64,000 bases of DNA from NCBI GenBank assembly GCA_021613335.1, contig JAJTWR010000275.1, forward strand, positions 421,001-485,000. The letters are read 5' to 3'. The notes beneath the pieces were generated by a model. It was not told the DNA's origin, did not search any database, and worked only from the letters and a program-made list of their open reading frames with translations. Origin of the DNA: Whitmania pigra. Lineage: Eukaryota > Annelida > Clitellata > Hirudinida > Haemopidae. Made by a program: the position numbers and the translations under genes. Positions 10,993 to 21,002 of this stretch are shown here, piece after piece (positions within the stretch are counted from its first letter, which is position 1; each line of letters begins with the position of its first letter).

Positions 10993-12547
10993 GAGGGGAT
11001 ATCTGCTAATTTATTCGAGAGAGGGTGAATTACTATTGGCGAGGAATCTTGTCGGGTCGACCCGATCGTTCGTAGCATATCATTGGCCGTGCTTGCTGAT
11101 CATTATCATGACCATCTTCAAGTCTCGCCACGGGCAACTTCGTTCGTAACAAGTCTTAATGCCATCATGTTTGTTATTCAATGCCACCTTCATCGTCGTC
11201 GTCATCATCATCACTTTTATCATCACCTGCATTATCACTCCCCAACTGTCTGAGTTAGGTCTATTTTTGGTTGCTTACATTCCAAGGGAGGAAAATTTTT
11301 TAGGTATTTCCAAAAGTTTGTAGCAATTCAGTGTTCTCTGCCTGGAATCACCATGGTAACCACCACGGTATGAGTCACCCAGATTGTAATTGTCGTTGCT
11401 CTACGCGTCTTCTTTGTTGTCAACCTCATTATGGTTAATTAATTTTAATTATTATCTTCGTACGTGCACCTTTCATTTATCGTTTAAGAGCTTTGCAATC
11501 TTTCGTTAGGCATGTTGGTGCTTGCTAAGAGTCTGCAAGCTTCCTTGTCGACATGGCGATTCAGTGTGCTTGCCTCTGTGAGTCATTGTTATCGTACTGG
11601 TATAATCGATACTACTGCATTGCATCATCGTTATCATACTGGTACAATCGATATTATTGTTACCACGATGCAATATCACGCATGCACAGTTTTGTCGCTG
11701 TCGGTCGCATTCGAGGAGCAAGTCTCTTTCGAATTAACTACGACTTGCTAATTGTTTTTCTTGTTATCGCGACTCATTTGGATGTAGTTAATGATTCAGA
11801 AAATATAATCACTCAAATCGTCTAACTGCACACGAGCCTCTTCCCCAAATGTCACGCGGTTAACGATTTATTAATTAACTTATTCCCACTCCATCACAGC
11901 AACGAATTAATTAATTAATAAGCAGCGGCATCATTTCACCGATGGGAAGTTAGTCGTTCAGTCTTGTAGAAAATAAACACTCCCAATACGTTCCAAACCA
12001 GACTCGTTTCAAATTCAGAAAATATTGTTCTCAGATTTAAATAATCTAAAAAACTGACATAATTATCATCATCGGAAACCAAGCTACGACTGCCATAACC
12101 ATCATGGAAAAAGTCACCAATCGAAATCCAATAAAAACAACGGCTAGGCAGCTGAAAAAGTTCGTCCGGTGCACGAGCCTAAAAGAAGCAAAACGCCTCC
12201 GCCTATCGTCGAGAGATGGACGTTCGTCGTCCGTGAAAAGCCACATTCCGCGATCGCTGTCACAACATCGAATGTCTTTTTGATCTGCCCAGGAACAATG
12301 TTGTACGAATAATAATGTAATGATGTATATATATGCGCAATACAAGCTAGCAAATCAAATATAAACGTCCGTAAAAACATTAATTCCGGCATGCCGAGCG
12401 TCCGACAGTCTCTTTGGAACTTTTGGGGGGAAACGTACTTCGAATTTATTTTAAGACGGTCGCGTAAATTCGGTTGTAAATCAAAAATATACGATTCGCA
12501 CGCAAGTCGACATCGTGCCGATCTTGAAGTTAAAGATGAAAACATCT
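10993..12547. other. Intergenic region with TBC1D10 3' UTR and ALYREF 3' UTR
   Basis: No gene recognised. A CAT run lies near 11195-11215. A short near-repeat containing ATCGTTATCATACTGG and TACAATCGATATTATTG occurs twice between about 11585 and 11665. The minus-strand AATAAA at 12445-12450 fits the end of the ALYREF transcript. Open frames at 11506-11825 and 12046-12551 show no family signal. Confidence 0.5.
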
Positions 12548-14504
12548 TCAAGACATCATCTCCTCGGTCTCCTGCAATCAGAAAGCACTCAATTCAATTC
12601 AATCCACGTTTTTAAAAATTTTTTAGTGATCTGAATCTAAATTATTTAGCACCTAATTGACTAGTAACTAATAACAAAATATCTGAACACGATTACTTAA
12701 CAACTAATCAACTAATAAAATCCCAGTCACAAGCCTCGTAACTCCCATAATATTTTCAATACTCGTATTTTTAATAATCTTAACTCACCATTCCTTTGGA
12801 GAGGTAATCATCGAGTTCGGCATCCAGTTGTTCCTTCGTCATGTCCACCTTCCTTTCTCTGCCAGGACCCCCTCTCCTCTGCTCCCTTGGACCGCTGGAA
12901 TGCAAAGGGATTTTTAAACCTCGAGATCACAAACATAATAACAATAATAATAAACATAATAATAATAATAATAATAATTGCTGTCAATTCTTAAGGCATC
13001 AGACACGCGAACACGCACGAGCGGCATTGCATTTCAGCAAACTCTTACTAGTTAGCTCAACTAACATGATATTTTGGAACATAGCTGGTCTTAGATTAGT
13101 TTTCAAAGCACGTCGTATTTTTGTCAAAAATGATGCCCATAATAAGAGCTGTATTCGAAATTCTAGCTAATTATATAAACTATTTAAATCACGATACAAA
13201 GTATTAGCTCTGCCAATAAATATGCAAAATATGATGTGCTGATAATTATATGTTCAGTACTTCTGCACCCAAGATACGGATGCCTGGCATATTTTTTTTT
13301 TAATTTGAACAAGAATAATTTATTTATTTAACACAGTAGTATCTTAGAAAATATCATCATTATCATCATCATGACAGCAAAGCACATCATCACAACTCGT
13401 CTATCTACTCAATACGAACTTGTTCTGTCTTCCACCAAAGCCTCTGTTTGGCCTGTTGTCAAACTTGAAAGTCGACCTGTTGTTGTCGAATTTCAAAGTC
13501 GACCTGTTGTTTAAGTCCACAGCGGGTCTGCTCCCGAGCCTCGAAGCCAGGTTGGATGCACCGGGTCCGTTGTCCCCCATGACGATCTCCATGGGCTGGC
13601 CGTCGAGAAGTACGTTGTTGTACTTCTTCATGGCGTTTACGGCTTCCTCTCTGCTCGCGTACTCTACCTCGGCAGTACCCAGGGAGCGACCTGCCCTGTC
13701 GTAGTGGAGGGTCGACCTCAAAACGACTCCAAAATCTTCGAAGAGTTGCTGCAAATGGAAACAATTTTAAGTTTAATTAATAGTTACTAATATCTATAGT
13801 TTCCACACCAAATTCATTGAGTTATGTTCTGAACTAAGTAAACAATGGCTTTTTTTTTTTTAGAACTTTGCAAAATTAACAACTTGACTAACCCTAATGT
13901 CATCCTCTGAGACATTGTAATGAAGATTCGAAACTTTCAAAACTGCTCCGGATCCCTTCGTCGGACGCTCGGTTCTTCTTTGCGGCTGGGGCTTGACATC
14001 ATCTTGGAACAAATCGTGGCGCCACACATCAGGCTCAGGAGACTGTAGAATCAATTGTTCATTAGTTAATCTGTTGCACAACGTTCCTAACAAAACAGGT
14101 TTTTGCTCGAACCTATCAAAAACTTTATCCAGAATACATTACCACAATACCATCCATACTGTTTCCAAGCTAAATCGTACAAATCTTATCGATTTAAACG
14201 ACAATTCGCTAGGAAATCCGCAGAACGAGGTTATACGCCAAAAACTCGGTTGTCACAAAAACTACCAAAACGTCATTCAAAACTCTCAAAAACGTACCCT
14301 GGTCAAAGGAGCTGACTTTCTGAAGTTTGGTCTCTCGTTTCCTGATCGTCTTTTAAAGGCTTGGGCTGGTCTGGGGTTCGGCTTGGAGTAAGGCGCAGAC
14401 CTTCTCGCTCTTTTCCTGTCACCGCCGTCGAAGTTTGAACTGCTCCTTTTCTTACTCATTTTAATAATGTCGTCGAGACTCATGTTAATTTTATCGGAAT
14501 CCAT
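12548..14504 (-). CDS. ALYREF: THO/TREX mRNA-export adaptor ALYREF (REF/Aly)
   Basis: Minus-strand exons: 14298-14504, 13893-14042, 13504-13748, 12789-12894 and 12548-12571; 243 residues. The N-terminal UAP56-binding motif is MSLDDIIKMSKKR. One RRM follows (GAVLKVSNLHYNVSEDDIR, then QLFEDFGVVLRSTLHYDRAG and LGTAEVEYASREEAV). Arg/Gly-rich sequence and the C-terminal UAP56-binding motif MTKEQLDAELDDYLSKG come next. The tiny last exon adds ETEEMMS. In known biology the protein bridges the helicase DDX39B and NXF1 to load spliced mRNA for export. The link from exon 3 to exon 4 uses a donor AG|GTCGAC at 13504 (or the in-frame twin at 13477) inside a 27-bp duplicated segment. This join is the least certain part. 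If it is not used, exon 3 reads on to a stop at 13401-13403 (see separate entry). A minus-strand AATAAA lies at 12445-12450. Confidence 0.88.
13319..13503 (-). other. ALYREF: Alternative 3' end of ALYREF exon 3
   Basis: Without splicing at 13504, the reading frame continues through two FD-containing repeats and GFGGRQNKFVLSR to a stop at 13401-13403. A minus-strand AATAAA follows at 13319-13324. This would make a shorter protein lacking the C-terminal UAP56-binding motif. Whether it is a real isoform is inference. Confidence 0.45.
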
Positions 14505-15037
14505 ATCGATTATTTGTTATGTTTGTAAGCACGGTTTAGCACAAAAGCCCTTGCTTACCAACTCTGACTTCACAAGAAGAGGCAATAAAAGTAAACTAAT
14601 GCATGCCGATTTTAAATAAAATATTATAATTTTATTGCATTTTAATTAACTTTATTTATTTAAAGTGTATTTTAACGCAATATAAATTTAATTAAATAAA
14701 CATTAAGTAAAACAAATCACTTATAAAAACATTGGATAGCGGAACTGTCGTTTTGTTAGTCGTCACTCCTGCTGAGAATATTGGCAATTTTTTTATAGCT
14801 TACTTAGTTTTCGTCAGTTATAAGAGTTTTCAGTTACAGTTAATAGAATTAACCCTATCCATAGATTGGGGCAGGTTGATTTATTTGAACCATGAAGACA
14901 ATTATGCAATCGGATTTATATTGTAGGTTTAAAAGCAATGCAATAACTTAAGTTCATTTGCAACGAACTATAATCAAATAAATAATAAATAATAAATAAA
15001 TTAAGTTCATGAACTTTATTTCTGGATGTCGACAAAT
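14505..15037. other. Spacer between ALYREF start and PCM1-like gene end
   Basis: AT-rich, no gene seen. On the minus strand the PCM1-like transcript probably ends here: AATAAA lies at 15015-15020, directly below its stop codon. Confidence 0.5.
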
Positions 15038-16465
15038 TTAGATCTCCCGCATGATTGCTACAGTCATGCTGTCGCGAAGAGCCGACAAACTGTCAGGAAA
15101 TAAATTATGAATGAGATCTAAATTAAAATTTCCACTGACAAATCCTTAAACTCACTCCTTTCCCGTAAATTTCTGTAGCGCAACTCTAAGACGCCATTCG
15201 ATGTCCGAGTTCAGATTCAGACCTTTCATAACTTTTTTAACCAACAATGAAATCAGATCGTTTGTAACTGTTGTTTCTCCAGAACTCCTAAATGTCTCCA
15301 TCACTTCATCGTTCATTTTAGAGAGCTCATCTTTGACCTGAAAACAATATCTCGAAGATTATTTGTAATGTCTATGTTTTGACTCAAAATTTCAAACTAC
15401 CTCGTCGTCTAGACTTTTAGCTTGATCTTTCATCTGTTTGAAGTCCTAAAGATGTCGAGTTATAAAATAATTGGCTACTTTGAAAGTATTTAAATTACAA
15501 ATTTTCAAGTTTTTCTTTTACAAAAAGGTACGAAAATTTACGAAATATCTTACTCCCTCCAAATGTATGGCTGTTTCTTGTAATTCGTCATGAGACGAGT
15601 AAGTGTCAGTTGTCTCGAAACCGGTTAAAGAATTCTTGCTCATTGATTCCTCCGTAAATTCTGGCTTCTGTAGATATTTAACGCAAGAGGCCAATCTTTT
15701 ATATCTTAATTACCAATTAATTAATTGATCCCATCTCCATTAAAAGCCATGTCAGCGTAATTCGTTACTCACTCCAATTTCCGACAATTCTTCCTTTTCA
15801 AAAGTTTCACCCCGTTCAACAATTTTCTCGATTGCATGAAGTGCCTGAATTCTCAACTTATCGGAATCGAAGAACTTCAAGAGTGAAAAAATGGCAATCA
15901 AGAAATGGGGATGTTGTTCGTTCTGAGAAATAAAGGATGCCACTTCTGAGTAGATGAAGTCGCTCTGATCTCCCTTCAATCCTTCGTCGTCAGTGTATTC
16001 CATAGAAGCAGAAGTTGGTCTTTCGGATTCTGTAGTTTCTGGATTTGTTTCGAATTTATTTAAGTAGTAATTTGAGACTTTTTTTTATAGAATCTTTGTA
16101 TTATTAATATTGATTAACTTTCATTCGAACGTGTATTCATGGCAAGTGTTATAAAGGATAAAGAAACGAAACCTTGAACCGAATTGCATTCCGAAGCAAC
16201 ACTCTGAGTTCCACCGTCATAGCGATTCCGTTTACTTGTTTGCTCCTGGTTCTCCTGGAAATCAAATTAATTTAAACAAATTCTTTGCAAGAGCTGCTAA
16301 TGTTAATCCACTTTGAGGTACCTTTAGGTATTTAACAAGCCTTTTGAGATTGCCTACTTTTGATTCGATTCTGGCTAATTTATGTTCGATAACGTCCGAG
16401 GAAGTTGAAGAATCTGAAAATATTTCCGATGTCGCATTTGGTTGTTCATCAAATAATCTTGTTTC
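15038..16465 (-). CDS. PCM1: Short PCM1-like protein, C-terminal domain only (5' exon not found)
   Basis: Minus-strand exons 16322-16465, 16173-16254, 15773-16038, 15554-15667, 15401-15445, 15156-15337 and 15038-15089 join in phase to 294 residues plus stop. The diagnostic block is DFIYSEVASFISQNEQHPHF followed by LIAIFSLLKFF and RIQALHAIEKIVERG. It matches the conserved C-terminal region of pericentriolar material 1, where human PCM1 has IYSEVATLISQNE and later LRQRALYALQDIV. The end reads LSALRDSMTVAIMREI. PCM1 scaffolds centriolar satellites; the human protein is about 2,000 residues. The first exon shown has an acceptor (GCTCAG) and no in-frame ATG, so at least one upstream exon exists. 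SLC39A11 starts only 468 bp away on the other strand, leaving little room for the missing N-terminal 1,500 or more residues. Confidence 0.8.
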
Positions 16466-16932
16466 CTGAGCAATCACCTTTCATTGTTCGCAAATTTAAA
16501 ATCTTCCTTTTATTATGAAAGTAGCGGAATCAAACGCTTTATAAGAAATCATGATACACCTGTGCGCTTAGGACTTATTAAGGCCATGTTTCCATAACAA
16601 CCAGAATATTGATTTATTAACTCAATAAGTAAATAATAGTTTCACAAACACAGGAGAATGGATAATAAATAAAACAGTAGACAGAATATATAAATTCAAG
16701 GCAGTCATGCAACGGCGAACAATGTCAACTACTATTAAAGTTATTCTGATGATGACAGGAATTAACTGCAAAACTCACATTTCAATATCATTTCTTAGAA
16801 AAAGATATATTGTAAAATTAACCGGCTCGTATTTTGGTTGAATTCAAAGTAAGAACCGCTATTTCATTCGGTGTGCCGAACGAAAAGTTTGTTTACGATA
16901 GACGCGTGGCACTTTGCCAAAACATTAACAAG
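16466..16932. promoter_or_regulatory. Divergent interval between PCM1-like gene and SLC39A11
   Basis: This 467-bp stretch separates oppositely transcribed genes. It should hold the missing first exon or exons of the PCM1-like gene and the SLC39A11 leader. The SLC39A11 frame is open back to about 16834 without an earlier ATG. No promoter motif is clear. Confidence 0.35.
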
Positions 16933-19318
16933 ATGATAGAAGGCCTGAATCCGGTTTTGCAAGCCTTTTTAGGGACACTTTTCACTTGGGGAGTTACCGC
17001 TCTAGGCAGTTCACTGGTTTTCATTTGTCAAGGCGATCAGGTGCTTTTTATGAAGGAGATTAAACTTATTTATGACAACAGGGTTAAACGATTAAAAGTT
17101 GTTTCTGAGTTTTTCAACTGGATGACTGATATTTCAGAGAAAGTTTTTGGACGCCAGTCTTGGCTTCGCAGCAGGAGTGAGCTCTTGATGCCTGTTGATT
17201 TATTTTTTTTTTTTTTGAAACTATAATAATATGAAATGTTTTGATCAACGTTCTATTAACTAATTTGAGTTGCCTGACATTTAATAGCCTCATTTGGTAA
17301 TACTCAATGAGATACATTGGATAAAAGGCTTGCTTTTTCTGCTAACTTTGTTTGCTAGATTTACATTGTTCTTGAAAGTTTATTGGTAGTTGATTGATGA
17401 TTAGAATTAATAAAGTGGTGTTCTTAGCAGAACATATCCGTAGCATTAAAAACAAAATGATGACATTTCTGATGTTTTAACAACATCATATTTAGCACAA
17501 AATAATTTACGCCTTTGAAGTGTTCTTAACAAATATTCTAAAACTACATCTATCCCTACATTCCTGTTTTAATGGCCATTGATCATGGTTGCAAGGTCAT
17601 GACGGCAGCCTCGTATTGGTCGCTCCTCGAACCAGCCATCGAGCATGCCAAATTCTCCGGCCTGTACGGGAAAAACGGAGAATATTCATTTTTCCCTGCC
17701 GTCGTCGGTTTCCTCTGCGGCTCGCTGTTCCTCATCTTGGCGGACAAACTTCTCCCGAGCTCGGTCGGTCCTTCGTCCGTAATGTCGATGATGATAGCGA
17801 CGATGATGGTGATGGTGATGATGAGGAGGATGTCGTTGTCTTTCAGGGTTCCGTGGCAGATTTTTACGTACTGGATGAGGAAGCGAACGATCGTCTGCTT
17901 TATCTCGGACCTAAGAGGAGCGAAGGGTTCCTGACCTCGAGCATGGAGTCGAACCTCAGAAAGAGGGGCCCGATGGCTACCAACGTCGATCAACCGGGGA
18001 TCGAGATGGGGGGCCGTCCGGCCGAGCGCAACTCCGGCAGCTGGAAGAGGCTAATGCTTCTCATAATTGCCATCACCATACACAACATTCCAGGTAGTTT
18101 GAGTTTCTTTGTTTGAATTCATTTGCCACGACAACGGGTCTTCTTATTCCGCCCGAGATTTGCTCGGGCAGGTTTCGAACACGGGACCCGTTGCGCGAAC
18201 GGAAAGTTTGCTCAGAAGTACTGTCTGTGTTTTATTTTTTCCTCGATCTTCTTCAGAGGGTCTCGCCGTCGGAGTTGCTTTCGGATCGGTCGGCAGGACG
18301 CCCTCGTCAACGTTTGGCAAGTCGAGGTGAGAAATTGTCGCGTTAACATGTAATCAATCGTTACTATTAACATTATTATTATTAGTAGTAGGTATTAAAA
18401 GGCCGTGTCAGTTATCTCAGTCTTGGCACGAATAAATACCTTCTATTATTTACTTGTTAATAAATAAATAAATTTGTTAATAAATAAATGCCTTCTATTA
18501 TTTATTTGTTACCATTTATCTACCATGATGACGTGTATTACCAGTCTCTAAGTAGGAACCGGTTTTGCATTTTCTCCCGACAGGAACCTGGCTCTCGGCA
18601 TAGGGATCCAAAACTTCCCCGAGGGTCTCGCGGTTAGCATCCCCCTGAGGGCTTCTGGGATGTCACCTATGACCTCGTTCTGGTGAGAAAATCGTCTGCT
18701 AAATAATTTACGTGATTTGATCCCACTTGCACCCTTAATCATTGGCTGCTTTCATGCCTGATAATAATAACAATAACAATAATAATAATAACAATAATAA
18801 CAATAATAATAACAATAATAATAACAACAATAATAATAATAATAATAATAACAATAATAATAATAATAACAATAATAATAACAATAATAATAATAACAAT
18901 AATAATAATAACAATAATAATAATAATAGTTGTAGTAATTAAAATAACATTAATAATAATAACAGCATGTTATGTTGATGTTAATAATAACCTTCGCCAA
19001 GGTACGGACAGCTGAGCGGAATGGTGGAGCCGGTGTTTGGGGTGGTCGGAGCCCTCTGCATCATGGTGGTCGACCCTTTACTTCCCTACGTTCTGTCGTT
19101 CGCTGCCGGTGCGATGATATTCGTCGTCTTCGACGACATCATTCCGGAAGCTCAGAGCGGGTTGGTTTCAGACGATCGGTAGTTGTTGTCGTTTTGATTG
19201 TTATTACGATGAATATTATTATGATGTGTATTGTTACGACGAACATTACGGTACGTCTCATTTGCAAGAGTAATAATAATAATAATATAATAATAATGAT
19301 ATTAATAATAATAATAAT

Positions 19319-19359
<41 letters not shown>

Positions 19360-19445
19360 GTTTTAGTGGCAACGGGAGAATGGCCTCGATCTGGGCGACA
19401 ATAGGCTTCATCGTCATGATGACCCTTGACATTGCCCTCTCGTGA
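16933..19445 (+). CDS. SLC39A11: Zinc transporter ZIP11 (SLC39A11)
   Basis: Eight exons: 16933-17040, 17138-17176, 17596-17778, 17847-18093, 18257-18326, 18584-18682, 19002-19160, 19367-19445; 327 residues (human about 340). Landmarks of ZIP11/gufA-type transporters appear in order: [20 protein letters not shown] (TM1), [20 protein letters not shown] (TM2), [20 protein letters not shown] (TM3), the metal-site motif IHNIPEGLAVG (H189, N190, E193), [10 protein letters not shown] (N226, E229), [16 protein letters not shown], and FDDIIPEA near the end. It imports Zn2+ across Golgi or nuclear-associated membranes in vertebrates. Exon 2 is only 39 bp. Intron 3 is a 68-bp GAT-repeat mini-intron; an alternative donor 15 bp upstream also keeps frame. 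AATAAA lies at 19710-19715. Confidence 0.93.
18757..18935. repeat. AAT/AAC microsatellite in SLC39A11 intron 6
   Basis: About 180 bp of (AAT)n with regular AAC units. It gives a false poly-Asn frame on the plus strand. Confidence 0.95.
19270..19358. repeat. AAT microsatellite in SLC39A11 intron 7
   Basis: (AAT)n tract with a few ATT turns, running to within 10 bp of the exon 8 acceptor TTTTAG. Confidence 0.9.
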
Positions 19446-19789
19446 ACTTCAACCTCCGCGACCTCTAGCTAATCTGGCGCACCTTGTTTCCCTACAGTGT
19501 GTGGACTAAATGTGTTCATTCCGAGGTGCTCGATCATGACTCGCTGGCTCCAATTGTTACTTAAGGCTCGAGTATTAATCTCTTCGTGTTCCAATTGGTT
19601 GATATTTTTAGTTCGGCTTCGATTCAATGCTTGTTTTTGTTACGAAAGGTGATTTTTTAGTTGATTGGAAGACTATGCAAGAAGACAGTGTTTTGAAATA
19701 CTTTGTTTCAATAAAATGACATTGACATGCATTCACAAGCCGACACTTGCACATTCACGACGCATTCATTCCGGGCCGGTGGGCCGACA

Positions 19790-20580
19790 TCACGATCCCC
19801 TAGCAAAGAGTACCCTGCACTTTTCGTAGTTGCTCCTAGGGAGGGGGTAGGAAATGCCCGGCACCTCGACCCTCGACGTCGTTCTAGAGAAGAAGGACTT
19901 TCGGCTGCGGTTCAGTCGTTCGCGACCCACGGTTTGCTGTCTGTTAGGAAGGTAGAGAAGTGTTAGTCGGATTGGATTCAGGTTTAGAGATGATGATGAT
20001 GATGATGGTTGACAGATGAAATCGATGTTGTAAATTTCAGTTTTAATTTATTATTGAGGTGAAGACGGACTATTGAACTAATGTTGACCTGAATCGCGAA
20101 TTAGGTCGGATCATCTGGAGGCACATCTTGACCCCGTCGTAAAAGTCGACATCGGTTTTGAAGTCAATGCCGGACTGCAACTCCTCTGTCAGTTCGAGAC
20201 TGCTCTGGAAGAGGTTTGTCTCTAGTCTTGCCATGGAGTTCAGGGTCAGCGACCCGCTTGAAATTAAAATCACATTGCCGTGAATTGGGCAAGGAAGGTA
20301 TAATAATAATAATAACAGTAATAATAATAATAATACTAACAGTAATAATAATAATAACAGTAATAATAATAATAATACTAACAGTAATAATAATAATACT
20401 AACAGTAATAATAATAATACTAACAGTAATAATAGTAATATTAATGACAATGATAATAACAATAATAATAATAATAATGATAATTCGAGTATATTTTGTC
20501 AATTTTTGAAGCATTCGCTACAACAATTTAGAACACCATTGAAGTTGAATATTTTAAACTGGTCTAGAAGCACAATATTA

Positions 20581-20623
<43 letters not shown>

Positions 20624-20942
20624 ATTATATTATTATTATCATTATCATTATTATTATGTATTACATATTCGCAGGTTTAATAAGATACTGCGATGAATTC
20701 ACAAATTTAAAAAGAAATAACCCGAAAAATAATTAAACAAACGAATTCAATGCAATCGTCACGAGATGTTCAACTCAAATCAATACCTATTCCTGACAAG
20801 GGAGTGCGCATTCTTGTTCCAAAGGCTTACACTGAGTGAACCCGAGAGGTCAAGAGACACGACCCCTGTGACCTCGAACTTGATGTGAAGGCCGTTGCTA
20901 AGGAGGAGGGATTCCTTGTGGTCGTGGAGCAGGAAGTTTATC

Positions 20943-21002
<60 letters not shown>

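Noticed and set aside
12144..12551. 135-residue minus-strand open frame
   Set aside because: It overlaps the true ALYREF terminal exon and 3' UTR in another frame and shows no family signal.
18150..18215. Sequence with a tRNA-like GTGTTCGAAACC on the minus strand
   Set aside because: It resembles a B box, but no convincing A box at the right distance and no second copy in the window were found. Kept only as a possible SINE remnant.
18742..18942. Open frame encoding a long Asn run
   Set aside because: Translation of the AAT/AAC microsatellite in an SLC39A11 intron; no conserved flanks and no start context.
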